A DNA stretch of 64,000 nucleotides, from positions 505,534 through 569,533 of the forward strand of contig JAKSMI010000001.1 in the NCBI GenBank assembly GCA_024400635.1, read 5' to 3'. The translations under genes and the position numbers were made by a program. The DNA comes from Bacteroidales bacterium. GTDB lineage: Bacteria > Bacteroidota > Bacteroidia > Bacteroidales > WCHB1-69. Under the pieces are notes generated by a model, which did not search any database, was not told the origin of the DNA, and worked only from the letters and a program-made list of their open reading frames with translations. This document shows positions 34,086-42,060 of this stretch, piece after piece (positions within the stretch are counted from its first letter, which is position 1; every line of letters begins with the position of its first letter).

Positions 34086-35219
34086 ATGCGACAGTATCTG
34101 TTTTATATTTTGCTATTCATTTTTCCTCTGATTTGCAAGGGGCAGGCATTTCTTGACAGCCTTCCCTCCCTACAGGAACATGAAATCCTGCTTCTGGGAG
34201 AAAACCACTTTGGTCGGGAAAGCCAGGATATGGAGTTGGATATTATCAGCCATTATGTCCACTCCTCCCAAGATACGGTTGTCGTCTTTATCGAAGACCA
34301 ATATAGCGGTAATTATTTTATCCACCATCTTTTTGAAACGGGAGACAGCCTGCCGCTCCATTCATATTTAAGACGGTGCTATTCTACTAAGGCGGAAATT
34401 TTTTTGAAGCGACTTATTTCCCGATTATATCAAATTAACAAGAAAACAGGTCGAATACTGGTATATAGTGCTGATAGAGTATCTTCAGAAAATGACTGGC
34501 TCCAAACAGTTCACTACGTTTTGTCATCGTATGCGGATCTTCCCCTGACCATTCAGTCCATGAAAACTGACATTGAAACCATCCTGCCGTCAATTGGGAA
34601 AGAACAGAGGGAGGAAAAACCAGAATTTATTAAATTCCTGAAACAGTTTGACCGCAATTGGCGAAGACATAAAAAGGACTGCCGACAGTATCTTTCCGCA
34701 TACGATTGTGACTTCATTGATCAAATGATCAAATCTCACACCAAAAGTTATGATGTGCGAGAAGAAATGATGTGCGACCATATCATAGATTATTATAAGC
34801 CCAATCGTCGATTTATTTCCATTAATGGAATCACACATACCAATAAGTTGCTGTTGCAATACTATAAAGGCAAGTATGATAAAAAAACAAAACCTTTGGC
34901 TTGGCAACTGAACAATCGTCGCAACTCCCCTTTTCTTAATGGCGTATTGTCTATCGGTATTCTCCCCACCTCAATTATTAGTCCCGAGACAAAAATCAAT
35001 GATTCTCTCACCATTCCAGAAAAAAACTCCCTCTTTCTTAATCCGCAAATACCTCCTAAAATCAACAAAATACTCAAAGCACAGAAAAGACCCGTTGCTT
35101 TCCTGATGATTGATTCAGAAAAATATCCCGAAGTATTCAGCCAATTTGATGGATTCATACTCATCAAGGATGTTCATTCCACCATACCAGGCAATGACCC
35201 AAGGAAAGATGAATACTAA
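34086..35219 (+). CDS. Secreted Tiki/ChaN/EreA-superfamily-like protein
   Basis: A 377-residue protein. The ATG at 34086 gives a signal peptide (MRQYLFYILLFIFPLICKGQ); the in-frame upstream extension overlaps the previous gene and is unlikely. After the signal, EILLLGENHFGRESQ and later SINGITHTNKLL give the paired GE-x-H and G-x-x-H motifs of the Tiki superfamily (TraB, ChaN, erythromycin-esterase-like). Members are metal-dependent hydrolases or haem-binding proteins. The assignment rests on these two motifs and the N-terminal pattern. Confidence 0.55.
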   Translation: MRQYLFYILLFIFPLICKGQAFLDSLPSLQEHEILLLGENHFGRESQDMELDIISHYVHSSQDTVVVFIEDQYSGNYFIHHLFETGDSLPLHSYLRRCYSTKAEIFLKRLISRLYQINKKTGRILVYSADRVSSENDWLQTVHYVLSSYADLPLTIQSMKTDIETILPSIGKEQREEKPEFIKFLKQFDRNWRRHKKDCRQYLSAYDCDFIDQMIKSHTKSYDVREEMMCDHIIDYYKPNRRFISINGITHTNKLLLQYYKGKYDKKTKPLAWQLNNRRNSPFLNGVLSIGILPTSIISPETKINDSLTIPEKNSLFLNPQIPPKINKILKAQKRPVAFLMIDSEKYPEVFSQFDGFILIKDVHSTIPGNDPRKDEY

Positions 35220-35247
35220 AATTTATGCATTCTGCTTGCTTTTCCAC

Positions 35248-35276
35248 CGGGCGGCCTTCAAGCCGCCCGATTTTAT
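35248..35276 (+). terminator. Terminator after the Tiki-like gene
   Basis: CGGGCGGC (35248-35255) and GCCGCCCG (35262-35269) form a perfect stem, then ATTTTATT. A second hairpin, GAGACGC/GCGTCTC, lies at 35298-35318. The rest of 35277-35515 shows no gene. Confidence 0.8.
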
Positions 35277-35521
35277 TATCCTGTGGGCGCGGGTCCTGAG
35301 ACGCAAGATTCGCGTCTCCACAACCACCTGAACCCTATACCCTGTACCCTAAAAACTAACACCTGTGGTTCCCCGTTAAAGACTCATCCATTTTCCCTTT
35401 TTTTGGTGGATTCAACGGAATGGGAAAGGCCTTTTTAACTTTGTTAACACATTTAACAGATTGATAATTAGTGTAATACAAAAAAAATTAAAAATATGCG
35501 TTTTCGCATTATTTTTTCCCT

Positions 35522-35730
35522 TAACTTTGCTACATCAAACAAGATGAAACAATTTCGGCTACTCATACTGACTTTTCTTCACTGTGTAAAAACGCTAAAA
35601 AAGCAACATTATGAATAACCCAACGAACACCAATCCCACCTTTGCTCCCGACTTGCAACGGTTGGGAAAGAACAACTTTCTTGTGTAGTGCTCTGCCGCT
35701 ATAGCGTGAGCCGGCGGCAGAGGTCAGGTG
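35522..35730 (+). repeat. Leader B, copy 4 (truncated)
   Basis: TAACTTTG at 35522-35529, a first small frame (MKQFRLLILTFLH...), the 25-residue frame, and hairpin CTCTGCCG/CGGCAGAG. Similarity to the other copies stops after GAGGTCAGGTG at 35730, so the 116-base core is missing. An unrelated coding sequence follows in frame with the third small frame. Confidence 0.8.
35611..35688 (+). CDS. Leader B conserved peptide, copy 4
   Basis: Begins MNNPTNTN, then PDLQRLGKNNFLV and TAG. Same 78-base length as the other three copies. The TAG overlaps the GTG start of the following frame (TAGTG). Confidence 0.6.
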   Translation: MNNPTNTNPTFAPDLQRLGKNNFLV

Positions 35731-35891
35731 CTGTTGGAAGCGTTGTAAGAGGCCATGCTCAAGCTGCAACTTTAGTGTTCGGACCCCAAGGAACTGTGGC
35801 TGTAATTGCAGGCGAAGCAACAATTGGTGCAGTAGTAGGATCCGGTCTGGCTGTTGCTCACGAAGTAGGTTGCGAAATAATTCATCATTAA
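35688..35891 (+). CDS. Leader-fused Gly/Ala-rich small peptide
   Basis: A 67-residue frame from GTG. The first 14 residues (LCRYSVSRRQRSG) are leader sequence found in all B copies. The rest is new: AVGSVVRGHAQAATLVF, then GTVAVIAGEATIGAVVG and a C-terminal AHEVGCEIIHH. The glycine spacing (GAVVG) is typical of membrane-active helices, and the tail has one Cys. A membrane protein gene follows after 12 bases. It could be a secreted antimicrobial-like peptide or a severed protein end. No family was recognised. Confidence 0.45.
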   Translation: MLCRYSVSRRQRSGAVGSVVRGHAQAATLVFGPQGTVAVIAGEATIGAVVGSGLAVAHEVGCEIIHH

Positions 35892-35903
35892 TCGTATGTA
35901 GCC

Positions 35904-36227
35904 ATGGTAATATTAATTGTCATAATATTGTTTAACTACTTGATTGGATTGGTATTCTATCATATTTCCTATAAGAAATGTCAAAACGATATAAATAAAA
36001 TGCTATTATCCCCTTTTAATTTTTTATCATCAATATTCGTAATGCTTAATACAGCAATTGAGTGTATATTTTTGCCCGACTATATTCAATTTATTAATTT
36101 AACAAAGCAGGACAATGTTTTCTATATCTTTATTGCAATAGTAATAATATTCAATTACCTATGTGTTTATGTGACAAGACGTTGTTTTGAAAAAAAAGTA
36201 AAAAGGAACTCTCAAAACATTCATTAA
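35904..36227 (+). CDS. Unrecognised small membrane protein
   Basis: A 107-residue protein with three hydrophobic segments (about residues 2-20, 34-55, 72-92) and a basic C-terminus. It is AT-rich with no catalytic motif. Its place directly behind a small peptide gene mirrors 24126/24294, and an immunity or export role is conceivable. It ends before the hairpin at 36252. Confidence 0.6.
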   Translation: MVILIVIILFNYLIGLVFYHISYKKCQNDINKMLLSPFNFLSSIFVMLNTAIECIFLPDYIQFINLTKQDNVFYIFIAIVIIFNYLCVYVTRRCFEKKVKRNSQNIH

Positions 36228-36251
36228 CGCAAAAGGTCATACTACCTACCC

Positions 36252-36282
36252 ACGGGCGGCCAGCAATCCGCCCGTTTTTTTA
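36252..36282 (+). terminator. Terminator at the right part of the island
   Basis: ACGGGCGG (36252-36259) and CCGCCCGT (36268-36275) form an eight-base stem followed by T7. Confidence 0.8.
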
Positions 36283-36410
36283 TCCTATCGGCTCAATATC
36301 TATGATGCGCGACCAAACGCTCCACAAAACCCCATTCGCTATCGTACGCATTCAGCCCCACAGCATACGCCTCTTTCTTTTTTTTCTTGACATTTAAAAA
36401 ATAAGAAATT

Positions 36411-36550
36411 GAATATAAAACACTTAAAAATCTTTATTGCCACGGTAATTTTGGGCGGATGTCAAAACATAATAATCTCCATAAAAAATCAAACCATTTT
36501 TCCAAGAAATAAACAACACCTAAATTGCAGTCATTTGCTACAATATTTTT
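36411..36550 (+). pseudogene. Broken copy of the lipoprotein gene at 25897
   Basis: The reading KHLKIFIATVILGGCQN matches the start of the gene at 25897 (KHIKIFIF...VILGGCQM), but its ATG is ATA here. The sequence diverges after the lipobox and runs into the promoter of the cyclophilin gene. Just upstream, at 36387-36400, lies the TTGACATTTAAAAA segment of an A-type promoter, joined directly to the gene start without the -7 element or leader. This indicates a deletion. Confidence 0.65.
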
Positions 36551-36552
36551 CG

Positions 36553-36560
36553 TATCTTTG
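36553..36560 (+). promoter_or_regulatory. -7 element of the cyclophilin gene
   Basis: TATCTTTG is an exact TAnnTTTG, 28 bases before the ATG at 36589. It shows that translation does not start at the upstream in-frame TTG (36409). Confidence 0.65.
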
Positions 36561-36588
36561 CAGTTTATTATATATAATGTATATTAAC

Positions 36589-37320
36589 ATGAAACAAATA
36601 AAATTCTTACTCATCCTGTTGTCTGCAACTCTTTTGATATCTTGCACACAAAGTAAAGCCGACACTGAAACCAAAAGTTTGGATAATACGGAATTAAAGA
36701 AACCGAAAAAGAATAAAAAACCTGAAGAAATGACAAAAATATTACTCAAAACCTCTATGGGCGATATCGTCATCGCTCTGTACAACGAAACTCCGCAGCA
36801 CAAGGAAAATTTCATCAAGCTGGTGAACGAGAAATTCTACGACGGTGTTTTATTTCATCGCGTGATTCAAAACTTTATGATTCAGACCGGTGATCCTGAT
36901 TCAAAGGATGCCAAAGCAGGCCAAATGCTTGGCTCCGGTGGGCCTGGCTATACCATTCCCGCCGAATTCGTGCCCACCCTGTACCACAAGCGCGGTGCAG
37001 TGGCCGCAGCTCGCCAGGGAGACAACGTGAATCCGCAAAAAGCATCTTCCGGCTCTCAATTCTATATCGTTGACGGCCAAAAATATGATGCCAACATGCT
37101 GAACCGCATCATCAATGCCACGGGCAAGGTCTTTGGCCAGGACCAAATCAACGACTACGGCACCATCGGCGGTGCGCCCTTCCTTGATGGAGACTACACC
37201 GTTTTTGGAGAAGTGGTTTCGGGTATGGATGTCGTTGACAAAATTGCCGCCGTGCGCAAAGACGGTCGCGACCGCCCCATCGAAGATATCAAAATCATTT
37301 CGGCTGAAATCATGAAATAA
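36589..37320 (+). CDS. Cyclophilin-type peptidyl-prolyl isomerase, lipoprotein
   Basis: A 243-residue predicted lipoprotein (signal ending LLISC) with a Lys-rich linker and a cyclophilin domain: TSMGDIVIALYNETP, FYDGVLFHRVIQNFMIQTGDP, GSQFYIV. An insertion (about residues 155-200) lies before the final YTVFGEVVSGMDVV, as in other Bacteroidetes members. It catalyses prolyl cis-trans isomerisation of envelope proteins. The start was chosen from the promoter and the signal peptide. It is the first core gene right of the island. Confidence 0.9.
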   Translation: MKQIKFLLILLSATLLISCTQSKADTETKSLDNTELKKPKKNKKPEEMTKILLKTSMGDIVIALYNETPQHKENFIKLVNEKFYDGVLFHRVIQNFMIQTGDPDSKDAKAGQMLGSGGPGYTIPAEFVPTLYHKRGAVAAARQGDNVNPQKASSGSQFYIVDGQKYDANMLNRIINATGKVFGQDQINDYGTIGGAPFLDGDYTVFGEVVSGMDVVDKIAAVRKDGRDRPIEDIKIISAEIMK

Positions 37321-37370
37321 ACTTTTCTAAACATCATTATCTGACAATAATCAAAATAAAAACACTAAAA

Positions 37371-38396
37371 ATGAGCAATATAGATAAGATTAAAGCGGAA
37401 TTGGAACAGTTCGGCATTGACAGTTTGGAAAATTTGGAACAATTTCGTTTGAAATTTCTGACCAAGAAAAGCGAACTGCAGGAACTGCTTTCAGAAATCA
37501 AGAATGTAGCCCCCGAAGAACGCAAGAATTTCGGTCAGCAGGTCAATGAATTGAAGCAGAAGGCGCAGCAAATGTATGAAGAATTCAAGACCAAGATGGA
37601 ATTCCAAGCCGTGAAGGCCAACAACATCATCGACGCCACCCGCCCGTCAACCGCCATCAGCACGGGTTCAATGCATCCGATTTCAATTATGATGAACGAA
37701 GTCTGTGAAATCTTTGAGAAAATCGGATTCAGTACCGTTTCCGGTCCGGATGTGGAAGACGACTGGCACGTATTTACGGCGTTGAATTTCCCCGAAGAGC
37801 ACCCGGCACGCGACATGCAGGACACTTTCTTTGTGGAATTGCATCCCGACATCTTGCTGAGGACGCACACCTCATCATTGCAAGTACGCACGATGGAGAA
37901 ACAGCAGCCGCCTATTCGCGTCATCTGTCCCGGCCGCGTATTCCGCAACGAGGCCATCACGTCCCGCGCCCACTGCATCTTCCATCAAGTGGAAGGTTTG
38001 TATATTGCTGAAAACGTTTCATTTGCGGAAATGAAGCAGACATTATTGTATTTTGCCCGCCAAATGTTCGGTGAAGAAACCAAAATCAGGTTACGGCCTT
38101 CCTATTTCCCGTTCACAGAGCCATCTGCGGAAATGGATATTTCCTGCAACATCTGCGGTGGTAAAGGTTGCGCATTGTGCAAACATACCGGCTGGGTTGA
38201 AATCTTAGGCTGTGGTATGGTAGATCCCAACGTTCTTGAAAACTGCGGCATTGACAGCACGAAATATTCTGGCTTCGCCTTCGGCTTAGGTATCGAAAGA
38301 ATGACGATGCTGAAATACCGCACCAACGACATCCGTCTTTATTTTGAAAACGATGTCCGTTTCCTCCAGCAATTTAAAGCAGCAGGAGACTTATAA
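37371..38396 (+). CDS. pheS: Phenylalanine-tRNA ligase alpha subunit
   Basis: A 341-residue class II synthetase subunit. It has an N-terminal coiled coil (about 1-85), then the catalytic core with HPISIMMNEV, FRNEAITSRAHCIFHQVEGLY (motif 2) and GLGIERMTMLKY (motif 3). It pairs with PheT, which is not in the window. Confidence 0.95.
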   Translation: MSNIDKIKAELEQFGIDSLENLEQFRLKFLTKKSELQELLSEIKNVAPEERKNFGQQVNELKQKAQQMYEEFKTKMEFQAVKANNIIDATRPSTAISTGSMHPISIMMNEVCEIFEKIGFSTVSGPDVEDDWHVFTALNFPEEHPARDMQDTFFVELHPDILLRTHTSSLQVRTMEKQQPPIRVICPGRVFRNEAITSRAHCIFHQVEGLYIAENVSFAEMKQTLLYFARQMFGEETKIRLRPSYFPFTEPSAEMDISCNICGGKGCALCKHTGWVEILGCGMVDPNVLENCGIDSTKYSGFAFGLGIERMTMLKYRTNDIRLYFENDVRFLQQFKAAGDL

Positions 38397-38443
38397 TCTT
38401 TGTTTAGAAATAAAATCATAAAAAACAATAATCACTAATTTCC

Positions 38444-41400
38444 ATGAATAAAAATTTCAAAAGGATTAACTGTATTATCGGCTGGTTGATTGGCATTTTG
38501 GCCTCCGCCGTTTACATTATGACAGCAGAACCCACAGCATCATGGTGGGACTGTGGCGAGTACATTTCCACAGCTTACAAAGTATTGATCGGGCACCCCC
38601 CAGGAGCACCTACCTTCCAGCTGATTGGTCGTATCTGCACCCTTTTTGCCGGTGGCGATGTTACCAAAGCTGCTTTCTGCATCAACTGCATGTCTGCGAT
38701 TTGCAGCGGCTTGACCATTATGTTCCTGTATTGGACCATCGTCCTTTTAGGACGTAAGATGGTGGCCAGATTGGGTGAAATGACTCCTGGCCGCATGGTT
38801 GCAGTCATCGGTTCCGCTCTCGTTGGTTCTTTGGCTTACACTTTTACCGATACATTCTGGTTTTCAGCAGTAGAAGGCGAAGTTTATGCCATGTCATCAT
38901 TTTTCACAGCCCTTGTTTTTTGGTGTATCCTGAAATGGGACGAGGAATACGACAATCCCAAGTCCAACACGAACCCCAATCGCTGGATTGTGCTCATTGC
39001 CTATCTCATTGGACTTTCCATCGGTGTACACTTGTTGAACTTGCTGACACTCCCCGCCATCGTTTTAATCATTTATTTCAAGCTGTCGAAAAATGCCACT
39101 TACATGGGTGTTGTACAGTCCTTGGCTATCATTTCCTTCTTCTTGGGGCTTGTCCTCAATACAGGCTGGATGATTTTCGACTGGGTATTCATCACCATTC
39201 CATTGTTGATTCTGTGCATCAAGAAGGGCACTATCAAATCAAAAGCTGAATGGGGCGTTTTCCTGTCACTGATTTTGTCGTTTGTCATTTTGGGAGTCAT
39301 CCTATATTTCATCATTCCACAGATTGTCAACCTCGCTGGCAAGTTCGAAATCTTCTTCGTCAATTCCATTGGCATGCCATTCCATTCAGGATCCATCATT
39401 TTCTTCATCTTGATAGCCGCTTTTATTGCTTGGGGACTGTGGTATGGATACAAGAAAAACAAGCAAGCCGTTGTTGCTGGTTTCTACTGCTTTATTTTCA
39501 TCCTGATTGGTTATTCAACATTCTTCACTTTGGTAATTCGTTCGAATGCCAATCCTACCATTGATGAAAACAATCCAGAGGACGCGGTTGCACTGCTTGC
39601 CTACCTGAATCGTGAGCAATATGGTTCCAAACCCATTTTCTACGGGCAGTGCTACAACTCCCGTTTCATTGGAGCTGAAGACGGCACACCTTTCTATGTT
39701 CGCGATGAGGCCTCCGGAAAATATGTGGTTTCAGACCCTCGAAAAGAAACCAAACCATTGTACAATACAGCCGACATGATGTTGTTCCCCAGACTCTGGT
39801 CCAGCAACCATACGGACAATTACATCAATTGGTTGAAAGGGCAATACAACAGCGATAGCGCGTCCGACAAGGAAAATCGCCGTGCCTTGGAAAAAGGCAA
39901 GTTGCCCACCTATCAGCAGAATTTGAAATTCATGCATAGTTACCAATTCGACTACATGTACTTCCGCTATTTCATGTGGAATTTCTCTGGCCGTCAGAAT
40001 GACATTCAGGGTCACGGTGAAATGGATAAGGGCAATTGGATTACCGGTATTCCTTCATTGGACAAGGCTCGCTTAGGCGTGAAAGGCAATGATCTTCCCG
40101 CGAGCATGGAACGTCCTGGCCACAACAAGTATTACATGTTGCCTTTAATTTTAGGTCTCATCGGACTTATTGTCTACTCCGTCAAAGATCCGAAAGGCTC
40201 GTATGTGGTACTATGGCTGTTCTTGATGACAGGTTTGGCCATTGGCTTCTACTTGAACATGGAACCATTCCAACCACGTGAAAGGGACTATGCCTTCGCC
40301 GCTTCCTTCTATGCCTTCTCAATATGGATTGGCTTTGGCGTTTATGGCATTTTTTCATTATTCGAAAAAATCAAAAACAATAAAGTACAAGTGGCTGGTG
40401 CCATACTGACAACCATCATTTGCTTAGGACTTGTTCCTGGTATTATGGCTAAGGAAAACTGGCACGACCACGACCGTTCAAACCGATACACCGCATTGGC
40501 AATGGCCAAGAACTATTTGGATTCTTGTGCCCCCAACGCCATTTTGTTCACCTTGGGCGATAACGACACATTCCCACTGTGGTATGCTCAAGAAGTCGAA
40601 GGCTACCGTACCGACGTACGTGTCTGCAACCTCAGTCTCCTCAGCACCAGCTGGTACGTTGACCAAATGAAACGTCAAGCATACGAATCTGCACCACTTC
40701 CAATATCCATGACATGGGATCAGTATAAAGACGGCACTCGTGACATGATGTATCTCGCCCCGGCAGGCAACCAGTTCGTCAATCTGAAAGACATCGTCGA
40801 ATACTTCAAACAGCCTCAATTCGACAATCAAAAAGTACTTTACTTCTTACCTTCAGATAAATACAGAAGTACTGGCATTTCCATTCCCGCAAGTTTCTCT
40901 TTGAATGTTGACAAAGAAAAAGTTCTGGCCAATGGTACCGTTGATCCTAAAGATGCTGATTTTATTGTTGACCAGCTTCGTTGGAATATGAATACTGGTG
41001 GTGTTAACACCTACGTTAAGGCATATATTGTGATGATGGACATTTTAGCCAACAACAATTGGGAAAGACCTGTTTACTACGCAGCAACTACCGGCCCTGA
41101 GGCTTACCTCGGCCTGGAAGAATATTTCCAATTGGAAGGTATGGCTTATCGTCTGGTTCCTATCAAATCGCCAAAGAGAGGTTATTATGACACGGGCCGC
41201 ATCAATTCTGACATTTTATATGATAATTTGATGAATGTATTTCCAGACCACAGTCGTACCGACCGCGTAAACAACCCCAATGCACCTGCTAAAGAAGCAT
41301 ATCCATACGCTTGGGGAGGTTTTAACGATCCTCGCGTTTATCATTCTGAAGATAATCTAAGGATGACTTCTCTGATGCGTAAACTCTATCAGCGTTTGGC

Positions 41401-42034
41401 TGCACAATTGACCGCAGAAAACAAAATAGATTCTGCAGAAAAGGTTCTCACCTACTGCAACGAAATCCTTCCTGCCAATTGCTTCAATTATATCCAGGAT
41501 CATCAAATTGGATACTCACAAACATGCGTTTATTACATTCAAGATTTCTTCCTTTTGAATACGCCCAGCGGGAAAGAAAAAGGCCTTGCCATGGCTACAG
41601 AGTATTGGAATGAATTTGTAGAGACAATGGCCTGGTATGATAGAAATGTAAGCGATCGTTTCCTCAACGACTACAATGAATCGATTACTTACAATCTCGT
41701 ATTTATGGAGCAGCTGATTGAAATCCTCAACAAGTACGATGCAAAACTGGCTGATAGCGACCTTCAGAAACTGAAATTTGACAATTTCGCCAATGCATTC
41801 ATCAGCAAAATGGATCAGCGCATATCTCAGTATTTCAACCGCCCAGATGCCAGCCAGGATGAATTGACCAATGCTTTCCAAGCCTTGAAGACCATTAAAG
41901 ATATCACTGCAATGTGCCATCAGGAAAGCCTTGCTCAAAAATGCACTCAGATTGCCGAAAAGCATTTGAAAGTGATGGAACAAATGGATCCATCCTTCGC
42001 TCTTGCCTACAGGAATTTCTTTTATGACAAATAA
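38444..42034 (+). CDS. DUF2723 family large membrane protein (GT-C-like)
   Basis: A 1196-residue protein. The N-terminal half has about ten or more membrane segments. The first outside loop has TASWWDCGEYISTA, an acidic loop motif like that of GT-C glycosyltransferases. A second membrane block (about 560-670) contains EPFQPRERDYAFA. The soluble C-terminal half begins near LFTLGDNDTFPLWYAQE. DUF2723 is typical of Bacteroidetes; a role in transferring sugars to exported proteins is inferred from fold similarity. It is followed by a GDP-mannose-forming enzyme gene after 26 bases. Confidence 0.85.
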   Translation: MNKNFKRINCIIGWLIGILASAVYIMTAEPTASWWDCGEYISTAYKVLIGHPPGAPTFQLIGRICTLFAGGDVTKAAFCINCMSAICSGLTIMFLYWTIVLLGRKMVARLGEMTPGRMVAVIGSALVGSLAYTFTDTFWFSAVEGEVYAMSSFFTALVFWCILKWDEEYDNPKSNTNPNRWIVLIAYLIGLSIGVHLLNLLTLPAIVLIIYFKLSKNATYMGVVQSLAIISFFLGLVLNTGWMIFDWVFITIPLLILCIKKGTIKSKAEWGVFLSLILSFVILGVILYFIIPQIVNLAGKFEIFFVNSIGMPFHSGSIIFFILIAAFIAWGLWYGYKKNKQAVVAGFYCFIFILIGYSTFFTLVIRSNANPTIDENNPEDAVALLAYLNREQYGSKPIFYGQCYNSRFIGAEDGTPFYVRDEASGKYVVSDPRKETKPLYNTADMMLFPRLWSSNHTDNYINWLKGQYNSDSASDKENRRALEKGKLPTYQQNLKFMHSYQFDYMYFRYFMWNFSGRQNDIQGHGEMDKGNWITGIPSLDKARLGVKGNDLPASMERPGHNKYYMLPLILGLIGLIVYSVKDPKGSYVVLWLFLMTGLAIGFYLNMEPFQPRERDYAFAASFYAFSIWIGFGVYGIFSLFEKIKNNKVQVAGAILTTIICLGLVPGIMAKENWHDHDRSNRYTALAMAKNYLDSCAPNAILFTLGDNDTFPLWYAQEVEGYRTDVRVCNLSLLSTSWYVDQMKRQAYESAPLPISMTWDQYKDGTRDMMYLAPAGNQFVNLKDIVEYFKQPQFDNQKVLYFLPSDKYRSTGISIPASFSLNVDKEKVLANGTVDPKDADFIVDQLRWNMNTGGVNTYVKAYIVMMDILANNNWERPVYYAATTGPEAYLGLEEYFQLEGMAYRLVPIKSPKRGYYDTGRINSDILYDNLMNVFPDHSRTDRVNNPNAPAKEAYPYAWGGFNDPRVYHSEDNLRMTSLMRKLYQRLAAQLTAENKIDSAEKVLTYCNEILPANCFNYIQDHQIGYSQTCVYYIQDFFLLNTPSGKEKGLAMATEYWNEFVETMAWYDRNVSDRFLNDYNESITYNLVFMEQLIEILNKYDAKLADSDLQKLKFDNFANAFISKMDQRISQYFNRPDASQDELTNAFQALKTIKDITAMCHQESLAQKCTQIAEKHLKVMEQMDPSFALAYRNFFYDK

Positions 42035-42060
42035 TAACTAAAAAAAGTTCTAAAAAACAC

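Noticed and set aside
23800..35730. CRISPR array or integron as explanation for the repeats
   Set aside because: The repeats are hundreds of bases long, irregularly spaced and each carries a promoter. No cas gene, integrase or attC-like sites are visible.
36409..36588. N-terminal extension of the cyclophilin gene from TTG 36409
   Set aside because: It consists of a dead lipoprotein 5' end, and the cyclophilin promoter at 36553 lies inside it. The true start is 36589.
23464..36588. Phase-variable invertible promoters
   Set aside because: All leaders point the same way, no inverted repeats flank them, and no invertase gene is in the window.
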